Source of the DNA: Sambucus nigra
Taxonomy: Eukaryota > Streptophyta > Magnoliopsida > Dipsacales > Adoxaceae
Assembly: GCA_949130495.1 (NCBI GenBank)
Contig: OX422217.1
Location: 540,579,137-540,643,136 of the forward strand
Length of the DNA stretch: 64,000 bases
Reading direction: 5' to 3'
The notes under the pieces are model-generated. The model was not told where the DNA came from, made no database searches, and worked only from the letters and a program-made list of their open reading frames with translations. Position 1 is the stretch's first letter, and each line of letters starts with the position of its first letter. The position numbers and the translations under genes are program-made. Shown piece by piece: positions 45,303-56,300 of the stretch.

Positions 45303-46850
45303 CTATGTAAAAATTTTACTCTTTTTTAGTTTCTCAAGAAGTGGTAATTCTTTTTTTGATAATCCTTTTATGAAATTTCTTCCATAGTTAAGGATTCCTA
45401 AGAAACTTTGCAATTGTTTTTTATCCAAAATTTCTTCATTAAAATCTCTTATTTTAGAGATATGATCTAGTAACTGTAATCCATCTTGGTTTAGGATTAT
45501 ACCGAGAAAATTAATTTCTGTTTTTTCAATATCAATTTTCTTTGGTGATAGAATAATTCCATGTTTTTGAAATTTTTCACAAATCATTTTTAGATGATGT
45601 CTATGTTCTTCTAGAGTGTTTGAAAAGACAAGAATATCATCTATATAGATAACACAAAAATCTTTAAGGTCTTTAAAGATTTTATCCATCCATTTTTGAA
45701 ATACCTGGGGAGCTGTGTTTAGCCCAAAAGGCATGGAATTCCATTGATAGTGTCCTCTAGGGGTACTAAAGTTTGTCAATGGTTTAAATTCGTCAGTTAA
45801 TTTTAACTGCCAAAATCCATATTTGCAATCGAATTTACTAAAGAATTTTTTTCCTTAAGTTTGGTTGATTAAGACATCCTTTCTTGGAATTAAGTAGCCA
45901 TCAAATTATAATTATTCATTTAGTCTTTTATAATTAATAACCATTCTAGCTTTTTCTCTTATGATTTCACTGTGTTTTCTTACCATGAAAGCAGGGCTAG
46001 AATGTGGACTTATTGTTTCTTCAATAAGATTAATTTCCAATAATTCTTTGATTTGTTTATCAAATTCATCTATATCATTTCTTGTATAGATCATTGGTTT
46101 TACTCTTGTAATGATATTGGGATCTCTTAATTTGAGATTACAATATCTTGGACTTTTATCCCATAATTTTAGTGGGTTTTCACTAAAATTATCTTTTAAA
46201 ATAGTATAAAGCCAATCTTCAAGAACTTTGATAACTGGAGTCATATCTCCTTTCTTAGTAGGGCGAAAATCTTTTTCGCACTTATATTTATGTTGTTGCA
46301 GTAAAGGTATTTTTACTAGTTCTTTATTGAGGGTTAAACTGATTGTTTCCTCATCAATATTCATAGGTAAATATTTTGAAATAAAATTGTTACCTAAAAT
46401 AAAATCTCCATGCATTTCAGGAAAGCATATGATTTTTGGAATAATGAATTTATTTTCATTAAACCAAATAGCTATTTTTTTAGCTTTTAACTCAATGAAA
46501 TTTTGTGTCCCATTGATTCCAGTTACCGCAATATGATTTTTCATCTTTATCCACTTTTCTGGTGGTAAAGCATTGGGTCTACGAGAACAAATTATTGCTC
46601 CTCTATCAATAAGGGTGCATAGACTATATGGTTTATATCCAGCAAAATTAAAATATCCTAATACATAAGTATATCTTTTCTTTCCATGGCCTGGTGAAAA
46701 GATAATTTCTTCTCTTCCTAGTTGGAGGTGATAAATTTGACTAGATTTTATATTATCTTCTTTTAGATAATTTGTACCAGGTAGTATTGGTACCTGTATA
46801 TTTTTCATAGCAATAGGTGATTTACTATTACTAGTTTCTCCTTTAAAAAG
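45303..46850 (-). pseudogene. Pararetrovirus protease and reverse transcriptase
   Basis: The protease shows L-I-D-R-G-A, where D-T-G-A or D-S-G-A is expected, so the active site is altered. The second protease block (F-I-L-G-N-N-F) is present. RT follows in the same frame with the E-E-T-I-S-P-H-S-S-P-A-F entry block. A broken stretch follows at 45,780-45,910. Then come PRGHYQWNSMPFGL, N-T-A-P-Q-V-F-Q, the catalytic YIDD, and the L-S-P-K-K and F-L-G blocks. The gap and stops show long decay. This frame is the same as that of the movement protein upstream. Confidence 0.8.
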
Positions 46851-46964
46851 GTTTTTTCCTTTTAATTTTTCCCAATCATTATCAGGAAAATTCTTTTGTC
46901 AGTCTGAATGCTTATTTTTAAAACAAATATTATTTCCCGATACTTGTAATTCAACGATGTTTCG

Positions 46965-47873
46965 TTATTTTTTAGGTGGTCGCTCTATTATTTGGGGTAG
47001 TATCCATTGTTTTGGTACTTTCAAGTCTCTCCAATTGATTAACCTTGGCTGTATTGTCGAATCAAATGGTCTAGGCTCAAATATTTCTATAATGTTTCTA
47101 TCCACATTCTCTGTATTAGTCTGTTGTATATTTGTCAATTCATGAATTATTTTCCAATGTATTGACATGTTTCTAGAGGTATCCTTCATACCTATTCCTT
47201 TGGTTTGGATTTTTATAATAACGGAATCCTCAATATTTGGATCATCAATAGATATAAAGAAATTTAGTTTTATTTTAAACCAAATAACTGCATTTACTAA
47301 ATTGGATTGGACTCCTCCAATTATAGCATTCATAGGATTACTGAATCTTTTGTCTAAGACCAGTATCTCTACAGGTGTATCCATACCATGTCTAAATAAG
47401 GCATTAATACATATTTGGATAAATCCTATATGAATATATTTTATATTTGGATATTTTTTCTTCCATCTTTTGATCTTTTTTAGATCAAAAAGTTTTATAT
47501 ATGTTGTCTCGTCATCTGTTGACCCAGTAGTGGTGTTACCATTAAATTGTTCAAATATTCTTGTTGAGAATAATTTGAAATCAGATAAGTTATAGACATC
47601 TTCCATTTTTATAAGTTGTCTTTGATTATCAAATTCTTGTAATTGTTCATTGATAAAATTTATTTCTTCACCAACCATTTTGCGAGTTTGTAACTCATCT
47701 TCAGTACTTCCTCGTACTTCTGCAGTATTATACATAAATACGAGTTTTTCATTGGATGATTCTGAATCAGATTCTATTTCATATAAAACTTCATTATTAT
47801 TAGAAATATCAGAATCAGATAAATCTTCTCCATAACATATTTCTAATTCTTGTTCTTCAAGAAATTTTATCAT
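46965..47873 (-). pseudogene. Pararetrovirus movement protein
   Basis: An open segment of 302 codons with no internal stop. It resembles the 30K-superfamily movement proteins of caulimovirids: Y-I-H-I-G-F-I-Q-I, then H-G-M-D-T-P-V, L-D-K-R-F, and A-I-I-G-G-V-Q-S-N-L, near residues 145-200. The N-terminal 100 residues are acidic and are in phase with the upstream CCHC knuckle, which suggests a CP-MP fusion. It ends in TAA. The next in-frame stop (TGA) is about 80 bases further on, before the protease frame. These proteins tubulate plasmodesmata for cell-to-cell spread. Confidence 0.8.
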
Positions 47874-48922
47874 CTTATTTTCATTTTTCCCCTTTTTAGG
47901 GTATTCGGGTGCACAGTGACCTTCTTCATTACATATATAACATTTGCACTTCCTTTTTAGAGGTGGTTTTTTAGAAAATTTCTTTTTTCTAATATATTTT
48001 TTATTTTTTGAAAAAGTTTATTTCTTTTTCTAGGGTTTCCACTTAGATTTTCTTTTTCGAGAATTTTTAAAAAGTCTAGGAGGTTGATTACATCCTATTT
48101 TCCAATTTTTTTTTTAAATCTTATCACAACATTTATATCCGGCTTTGGAATTTGTGCTTTGATTTTTAACTTTATTTTTTTCTTTTATCTCAATACACGT
48201 ATTAGATATTTGTCTTAATACCCAATTTATACGAAATCCAAGATTATCTTCCTTGTTGATTGTTTTTAACCAAGCAGGATAAGTTTTTAAAGACATTTCA
48301 TCTCATGGGTTTGGGAGTTTATAGAAAAATTGATCCAGCCAGCAAAGGTTTTCTCGATGTTTTAGTTTGAAATAATATTTTTTATATATTTCAACAAACT
48401 CTTCAAATTGACAAATATTACATAATTCTAGTTTAGATAATATGTAACATGCATCTTCTTGAATTCTGGGTTCTCCAGTATATCCAATCATATTTTCTTT
48501 AATTATATCAACAAAACCTTTTGGTATTTCATCAAAGGTTTTGAAATTTTGTAGGAGCTCAGATTTTTGCAGAGTTCCTTTTTCTGAGTTTTTCCATTGT
48601 TGCAACCATTGTAAAACATCACCTTGGAGTGTTGCAGCAAGGTAGTCTAAAAAAATTTCTTTAGACCATGTACTCTTATAATTAGTAATGAGTATGGACA
48701 TGGATTGTGCCCATTCATATATAGTTTGTTCTTGGTCATTAAAGGGTACATGCCTTAGATCAAGATAAATACCATGTTAAGATATATTTTATTTGTTCAA
48801 ATTATCTCGTCTTAAGAAAAAATGATTTGGTTCATCCTCATTTTTAATACCACTGGTAGATGGTGTATAAGTATTGTCGATTTTAACAAAATCTTCTTTT
48901 TCATTTTCATATGCAAGGGTTT
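47874..48922 (-). pseudogene. Pararetrovirus coat protein region with CCHC knuckle
   Basis: The capsid part (48,701-48,303) shows I-Y-E-W-A-Q-S-M upstream, then D-Y-L-A-A-T-L-Q-G-D-V-L-Q-W, and a C-terminal F-F-Y-K-L-P block typical of caulimovirid coat proteins. A basic stretch follows, then a knuckle at 47,901-47,942 (C-Y-I-C, G-H, with the final Cys replaced by Tyr). The frame is the same as that of the movement protein. Stops fall near 48,300, 48,114 and 48,770. The region is cut at 48,923 by the CACTA terminus, so the start is missing. Confidence 0.75.
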
Positions 48923-48936
48923 CACTACAAGAAAAA
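48923..48936 (+). repeat. CACTA terminal inverted repeat
   Basis: CACTACAAGAAAAA, preceded by TTT, a possible 3-bp target duplication whose partner is outside the window. Confidence 0.65.
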
Positions 48937-48948
48937 TTAATTTCCACG

Positions 48949-49110
48949 ACATATATTTTACGACACTTTTTAAAAATGTGTCATGAAAAGTAGTTAAAGA
49001 TGACATAATCGCCAATGGTGTCGTAAATAATTTGATTATTACTAATACCACAATCGGATTTTTTTAAAAGACGACACTTTATGAGGTGTCGTAGTTTTTC
49101 AGACGAATTT
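48949..49110. repeat. CACTA subterminal repeats
   Basis: Several copies of ACGACA, TGTCGT and related GACGACACTTT occur in both orientations within 160 bases of the terminus, e.g. near 48,950, 48,960, 49,018, 49,060 and 49,086. Confidence 0.55.
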
Positions 49111-49149
49111 TTTAAGAGACGTGTTGTGTAATCTCGTATGAAAAATTCA

Positions 49150-51685
49150 TTCGGCGCTAGTTTTGGCACTGGATTTTAAGTGCTATATCCAAAGAAAATA
49201 AAAGAAAAACTAATTTGGATACCTACAGTTGTATAGAACTAATTTGCAACAACTCCACACAACCACTCCGCACAATACATTGGAAATCTACAGCCGTATA
49301 TAACCCTCCGGTTGTAACCTCCATCTGTTTACACCTCTGACCGTATCTAGTTTTGATAGATTCCCTAAATTTTTAAGATCATATATGATATCCCTTCTCT
49401 GTTCAAATACGTTCGCTATATTTTCAGCAACGATCTCAATCACGGCTGAATTTTACTGCTTGGATGATGTTTATACCTTTGTGGGTTATTTTTTCTTATA
49501 TTATTGGGGCTTATAGTATTCGGTGCCCTACTGGGTAGTTGGCTAATCTTGGTGTTATTTATTTTGTTGGTGGTTATGTAATACATCTATCTGGATCTAA
49601 GCGGGGCTGCTATGCAGTGTAATTTTGAGGAAAAGGATCCCACAATTTTATTGCCTAATCAATAGGATGATCTCTCTCATTTAGCTCTCGAAATTGGAGG
49701 TACCACCACAATTCTATTTCTCCGTGTTCTTTAATAATTGTCAATTCACCATCTTTTCTACACTTTTTTTCACACATTTATAAACAAATATGATAGGATC
49801 TGATTTTCCCCTTTCAAGCGACTCTTTGTTTATCATTTATATCATATTAAATTTTGAGGGTTAAATTGTGTTAGTGAACTCTATTGTACATATATTACTT
49901 CTTGTTCCCTTTGCCTCCATGCCAGTTCCATCATACTCTCTAAGGAAAACAAGTGTTTTCTGCTCACCATATTCAATACAAAGCTAGCAAACTTCACAAA
50001 CAAATTCAAATTACCTTGGAATGATCAATGTTATATGAAAGCAATAAATCTTAATCCTATCTGACTAAATGATATATGATACAAGTATTGTAATATTTAT
50101 GTCTGTCAGCAGGTTATTGTGTACAGGTTTATATGTGGGTTGTTATGCTATAGGGTCCTTATATATTTCAACACAAATTTATTTCCAACACTACATTCAA
50201 GGCGAAGAGTGGGGCCTCCTTTTCAGACCGCAAACATTCAGCAATCTCAACCTCATTTGACAAAAATGATATCGTATATGTAGGCTATTTTTTGGATTGT
50301 TCATGTTTAGAATCTGAAAGATAGAAGTTCAATGTCATTTTAAGGCTCGAGTTTTGTTAGTTTACACTATACATGCTGCAATTGCTTTGCTTTTCTTACC
50401 GCAAATACAACATACCAAACAATGTATTTGTGTAGTCCCTACTGTTATAGAACCCACTTTATGGTAATTATTTGAATGGCTCCTTGGATGGATAAGGAAT
50501 TTTGAAAAAGAGATCCGTGCATTACTTGTATGGGCTCCTTGGATGGATTATTTGGTGTGTTTGATTTTTAGACCAAATTTCTATGTAGAAATCTTTGGAA
50601 AACCTAGTATAATGTTGTTTTTTGTGTGGATGTGTGATACTACTCGTCTACTTCTCGTGCTTGTTCTTCGTTGTTCCAATGACATATATTTGGATGATAT
50701 GGATTAAGGGTATTTAATAAATAAAAAAACAAGTAATAACGAAAGATATGTTTTTTGTTTTCTGGTAATCTATAAGAAAAACATTATTGTACAATTGTAC
50801 ACACATTTTTACACCACCCAATTTGTTTTGACTTCGATACTGCTGCTTTTTTCCCTGTTCGACTGTAAGCGTGTCGCATTGAAATGTTGACCCCAATCGT
50901 TTGCTTCTTGGGTTTGGACAATCTGAATATCATTTGTTTATATTTTTTAGTCATGATTTAAAATTAGAAAAAGGTGTATGCGCTCTCTATGTCTCCCCTT
51001 AAATGCAGACAACGATGGTACAGTCATGTTTGCACACAATACACCGAAATTTGGTATAGTTTTCCTTGGTGATGTTATATCCTGATCTCTCCGATCAGTT
51101 TGTAGAATGAACATACATCTCATGATGTTTGATAATCTACAAGTGTACTAAACTAATGTGCGTTGAGATGTAATTTTCATAGAATAAAGGTGTGTTGACT
51201 TCATGTCCGTCTGCTGCTGAGTTCATATATAGTATTTGTGAGTGACAAAAAAAGGTTCAGATGTTATATTTATTTAGAATATTATCTGACCTACCTTTTA
51301 ATATGTTGCGATCTCGAGTTTATATATGGATTGACTTAAATGTTATATACTTCCCTGATCTTTTTATTTAATATGATTCTATCTCAAACCCATAGTCACT
51401 TGTATCAGCTGATTATATGCCCCACTTAGTGATTCCTCTAAAAATGATATATGTGTTAACTAACACAGGTATAAACAAAGCTAAGAACACTATATGAAAT
51501 AATGCAGTTTCGCATAAACAAATGACTTGTTATTGCCAAATAATGAATCGGTTGTGTTATGTGAATCCCATGCAATACTGAAAAAGTGTTGATAAAATAC
51601 AAGTGAAGGGCATGTGAATAAAAATTTCTTTATGTCGAATATATAGTACTTAAAAAATTGCTTGGGCATAGCAAATGTCTTCAAA
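49150..51685. other. CACTA interior or flank, no gene recognised
   Basis: AT-rich sequence with only short frames on both strands. It may be non-coding leader or intron sequence of the CACTA element. I see no conserved motif in it. Confidence 0.35.
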
Positions 51686-51815
51686 ATATCGGTGGCTACT
51701 TGGGTAACGAGAGGCCTTTGAGATAATCTTCCACTAGAGTTGGATCACGCGGGAGATGTCTGGGTTTGTTAGGGCGTTGATAGAGGATTTGTCTCCCCCC
51801 GTATGATGGAAAGGG

Positions 51816-52025
51816 GTGAGGAGAGTGTGGAACTTTGGTCCGCACTGCATCTTTCGGACGGAAAGAAATTCGAGATGTTTTAACGGTTTGGAGAATAACC
51901 CTTATAGAGCGTACTATAAGTTTCCAAGTACTCTATTGAGGTGGTATAGGGTGATGAATTCCACGTCTTTTCTTTTGGTCCTAGACTTTTTGGAGGAGTT
52001 ACACGGAGTCATGGAGTTGGGTTGA
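51816..52025 (+). pseudogene. LINE ORF2 C-terminal end (zf-RVT-like)
   Basis: An open segment containing T-E-R-N-S-R-C-F, then W-Y-R, and L-D-F-L-E-E-L before the stop. It follows the C-terminal pattern of plant L1-type reverse transcriptases (W-K-E-R-N-x-R-x-F ... L-D-x-L). The RT domain itself has been lost to 5' truncation. A T-rich 3' untranslated part follows and is interrupted by element A. Confidence 0.6.
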
Positions 52026-52083
52026 TGTGCTTGTTGTTTTGGCCCTTTTGGGGGGCTTTTTTTCTATCTCTTTATATATATAT

Positions 52084-54833
52084 TGTAACACCCCGTATTT
52101 TTGGTACATTTAAAATTTAATTAATTCGAAACTTCTTAATTACTAGTGTGTTGTAATTAAATGAATTAATTATGGTAGAATAATATATAAATATTAATCT
52201 GGGATTGAATGGTTAATATTTAGGGAAAAACTTATTTACTAAGTGAATAGTAATAATGTAATTACGTCGTTTCGAGTATTAATGACGAGGTATGTACTTA
52301 TCACATCCGGAAGTCGGTATAGACTATATTGGGTGGGGGATAAGTATTTTTATAAATTAATTCGGATGCAAATTTTGAGTGTACAGTTGAGTCCGGATGG
52401 GTCGAGATAGTCGGAAAAGTGTACCCGGGGGTAGTAAACGGGTCACGGGACATTTTTAGACATAGTCGGGCCCACTCGGGGGCATTTAGGTCACTTGGGC
52501 TTGGCCCATTAGTCAAAAAACGGGATTTGGGAAATTAACCTAATAAAAAGAAATAAGGGCATGGCTGAGCTTAATTAGAGAAAAGAATTAAAGGGTTAGG
52601 AAACCCTAGCAGCAGCCAAAGCCATTTGGGGATCTCAAAAGAGCCAACAAAGTCATCTTCAACCTTGGAATCCATCGTAAATTCAGACACTACGAAACCT
52701 AAGGCAAGTGAATAACTTGCAATAGCATTAAATCTGTCTTTCAATTCATATTTGCGTGATGTAATGAATTAAAATTCGTTTTGGGGTTTCATGGTATAAA
52801 CATGGGGATTTGATAATACAAAAGAAAACATTAATCTGATTTGCCAGAATTTATGAGGATTTCTGTAAAATCTGATATTGGAATATTGATGTGTATCTGT
52901 TAGAATGATATCCGGATAAATTAGAACGAGTTTGATGAAGAAATTTGGAGTGTAAATGTGTTTAAGGATAAAGATAGATTTTTCCCCAAAATTATGAATC
53001 AGTAGTTTATGGACGAATTGATGATTGTTGTGGACTTTCTGGGGAATCCTAATAAGGTTTCTAATATGTACTGGTGTTAAGAAGGCTTAAAATTCATGTT
53101 AGAAGAGATTAGGGTTTAAGAAAATCCGTCCATGGCTGCCCTGTCTTCGCGAAGAAGAAGAAGACCTGTTCGATCGATCGATCGACGGTCTGGGGTCGAT
53201 CGATCGACGGTCGCCAGATTTTGGCAGTTTTGCCAGTTAGTTATATAAGAGGGGAAATTCATATAAAAATCTTATGTAATTAATTATTGAGAAATTAAAT
53301 ACATAAGTTTAAATCTAATTAATGGTAGATAAATTAATTAGGGTTTGAGGCTAATAAATTAGAGTCGGGAATTTTGACTCGGGTAAATTTATTTTGGGCT
53401 ACGAGAGTAAGTCCAAATTTATGGTGGGGGCGACACCAAAAATAACTTAATTAATTAAGGTGAAATTTAATTAATATTTAGAGTTGGACCATAAACTCTT
53501 AATAATTTTAATAGGCTTATGTTACGGATTTAGAGAACGGTATAGCCGGGACTTTTATATTTATATATACGGAGGCGATAGTATATATATATGTGGTGTG
53601 CACAATTAATATCAGTGATTAGATATTTTATACTATAGAGCTATAGGGGGAGGTTGCGCGTAGTGGATGAATCCCCTAGCTTGAGGAGTAGGGTGAGTAT
53701 ATTCCCGAGGTCATAGCGTCCATTATATGGGTGAGGGACATCTCACTTTCAGGGAAGGAATATGACCGCCTCCAATTATTTATTTTTATCAAGTTGGTGT
53801 GAAAATTCTGACTTCGGATAACTAGGCTATGTGATTTTACCTAGTGGGATAGCACTTTATATAATTTACATTCCGGGAGTATTTTGCTCGGGAGAATGCA
53901 AGTTGTTATATATATTACGGTATGATTGTGAATGCTGAAATATGATTATAAGTATATAATTGGATAATTAATTATATACGGGTTATTAATGAAAAATATG
54001 AGTTATTTCACATGTATAACAAGTGTAGAAGTTATATGAATTTAAAAAGGGAAATGATTTAGTTGGGTTGATGTTACTAATAACTTAAAAATCATAATCA
54101 CTACATACTCAGTTAGAGTAGGGTGGGTATAAAGGAACTTTGTTAATTATCTAGTCATGAGATAAATAATTAGGTAATTTAATTAAAGCGTTAATAGTGT
54201 ACTATAGAGGAAGGGTAAGGAAGTCCTCAAGAGAGTGCGATACTAACTAAAAATATGAAGAGCGTGCATATTTATTTATTACTGCAAGTTAATCATTTGT
54301 TAAATGTTTTTCAAATGTTTTGGGTACTAACCCTTGCTATAAAAACTTTTAAAAACCCTTTTAGGTGTCCAACCACAGGGACGCCAGCCTTGACTATATT
54401 CCAGGGATCCGTTGCTGCAGCATATGTGGATGTTGCGGGGTTTTGATAGACGCCTCATTCTTCATTCTTAATGTAGAAGTTCGTGATTTGTATTCGAGCA
54501 TGTTGCTCACTTTCCATTTATTTGTATTAGACTTGTTGGGAGTTTGTTCTTGTCTTTATCGGATTTATTATTTGGACCGTTGGTTTATTCGGTCAATTAT
54601 CTTTACTTGTGGATGATTATTTCAGTTATCGGTGATTGTTATATAATTTTATTTTCCGCATGGGTTTTTATTTAAATAATGAAAGATAAAAATATGGCAC
54701 CAGTCTATTTTTCTCACTTAGGTGGTTAGTAATTTAATAAGACGACAGTGATGCTAAGAAGGGACCAAATGAGAATCCTGTTCTAACTTGATTTAGGACT
54801 GATCACCCGGGATTAATTAGGCGGGGTGTCACA
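52084..54833 (+). repeat. Element A 5' LTR
   Basis: 2,750 bp from TGTAACACCCCGTATTTTTG to GGCGGGGTGTCACA. Landmarks: TATAAATTAA at 52,351; GAGATAGTCGGAAAAGTG near 52,401; a donor-like AG^GCAAGT with GC at 52,704-52,705; palindromes at 53,169-53,212; a TACTAAC branch-site match at 54,325-54,331; acceptor-like TTTTAG ending at 54,364; and the conserved GTGTCCAACCACAGGGACG. The frames at 54,255 and 54,365 recur in the 3' LTR and are not genes. Confidence 0.95.
53169..53212. repeat. Palindrome cluster in element A 5' LTR
   Basis: Two runs of TCGATCGATCGA-type palindromes, each followed by CGGTC, about 1.09 kb into the LTR. Same position class as in elements B and C. Confidence 0.9.
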
Positions 54834-54835
54834 GA

Positions 54836-54847
54836 TGGTATCAGAGC
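54836..54847 (+). other. Element A primer binding site
   Basis: TGGTATCAGAGC, two bases after the LTR; the exact initiator-Met site. Confidence 0.92.
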
Positions 54848-55022
54848 ATCAGGTTCTAGTGTCCTTAGGATCTGTGCGGCTTTCTACGTTTCAGCGTAGC
54901 GTTCGGTTGTTATAGAGCCCTATTATTAGGACTGTTGATTATATTTTCCGCTTGTGAGATATCGTATTCCTTCTATTAGTTTTTGTATAAATTGTGTACT
55001 TATACAATTCAATCTATTTCAG

Positions 55023-56300
55023 ATGCCACCAAAGAGACAGAGAGCGGAGAGGGCTGAGGCTAGAGATGAGGTGAGGGAGGCTCGCCAGGAGCCACAGATA
55101 CCGCCACCCCCACCCCCACCCGAGTTGATTTCTACCACTCAGGTGGCAGTGATAGTGGCCCAAGCGGTCGAGACAGCGATGCGAGCTATGGCGGCTCATT
55201 TTCCACAGCCCCAGGCACCGCCTCCATTGGCTCCAGCAGTTCAGGCTCCAGTGGGGCCACCATCTTGGCAGCGAGTGAGGGAGACCTTTCAGAAGGGTCA
55301 CCCACCTGAGTTTCGAGGTAGCACCAATGTGGTCGAGGCTTGTGACTGGAAGAAGAACATTCAGCGCCATCTGCGCATGTTAGAGGGTACAGAGGTGCAG
55401 AAACAAATGCTGGCTACCTTTCGTCTATCGGGGGAAGCCTTACAGTGGTGGGAGTCCGTAACCACCGCTGAGGAGCGGGATTTGATGCCGATTTCTGAAT
55501 TCTGGGTGCGGTTTGACCGCAAGTACTTCCCTCCATCGGTAGAGTCTGAGATGAGAAAGAAATTCAGCGAGTTGGTACAGGGTGACAGGTCAGTAGCAGA
55601 ATATGAGGAGGAGTTCACCCGTTTGGCAAACTTTGTGCCAAATGAGGTGAGCGATGAGGAGCGGAAGAAGTCAAAGTTCATGGATGGCCTAGCCTGGAGA
55701 ATCAGGCAGAACTTGATTGGAAATCCGGCGTTAGTGACGTATACAGATGTCGTTAATGCCGCACTTGTACATTGCCAGGATCATCGTTTCCATGCTAAGG
55801 GGAACAAGAAGGCAGGTGAGCCGAGCCAGCGGGGCAAGGCGGTTACTAGTAGTGAGACGAGTGGCACACAGCAGCAGGTCATCATTCAGCAAGGGAATCA
55901 GGCTAAGAAGTTTAAGCCTGGTGGGTTCCGACCGGGAGGACAGGGGTTCAGGCAGGGGCAACCAGACCCTAATCAGCAACAGCAGGTTCCTCAGGGCCGT
56001 CAGGGCCAAGGGAACAACGGGGGAGGCCAACCGAGCCAGCAACGCCAGGGCCAGCAGGGCTAACGGCAGGGTGACGAACAGAAACGTTGTTTCGCCTGTG
56101 GCCAACTGGGACACTTTAAGAGGGAGTGCCCGCAGAGGGGCAGAGGCCATCAGCAGGGTGCCCAGCAGGGGCAACAGGGTCAGATGCCGCCAGCAGCACC
56201 AACTCCACCCGCCCCACAGCAACAGGGGCAGATGCACTACGGACGTGTGTATAACGTTCGGGATGTTCCCAATCCTCCAGCATAGCAGGCGCCGCCAGCG
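55023..56300 (+). pseudogene. gag: Element A gag
   Basis: The start at 55,023 (MPPKRQRAERA) was chosen over an in-frame upstream ATG at 54,954 because it aligns with the MPPRR start of element B. The capsid region shows W-Q-R-V-R-E-T-F, L-Q-W-W-E-S and F-W-V-R-F-D-R-K-Y. A Gly/Gln-rich linker follows. A TAA at 56,061 and a TAG at 56,283 interrupt the frame. The CCHC knuckle (56,088-56,129: C-F-A-C, G-H, C) is intact but lies after the first stop. Confidence 0.9.

Larger units (their letters stand above)
44471..48922 (-). mobile_element. Endogenous pararetrovirus (Caulimoviridae), decayed and partial
   Basis: A minus-strand integrated caulimovirid copy of about 4.45 kb. In viral order it shows coat protein, CCHC knuckle, movement protein, protease, reverse transcriptase, RNase H and a viroplasmin-like remnant. 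Coat protein preceding movement protein is the order known from cavemoviruses and solendoviruses. There are no LTRs and no integrase, as expected. The N-terminal end of the coat protein is cut at 48,923 by a CACTA terminus, and the other end abuts an LTR fragment. Many stops and at least two frame changes make it non-functional. Confidence 0.85.

Noticed and set aside
48812..49169. Minus-strand frames across the CACTA end
   Set aside because: One is an out-of-frame read of the viral coat-protein start and the other reads the subterminal repeats. They cross the virus-CACTA junction.
54255..54616. Small frames conserved between the two LTRs of element A, also seen at 61,845-62,206
   Set aside because: They are identical because the LTRs are copies. 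No motif supports a protein, and the region coincides with the candidate splice acceptor and U5.
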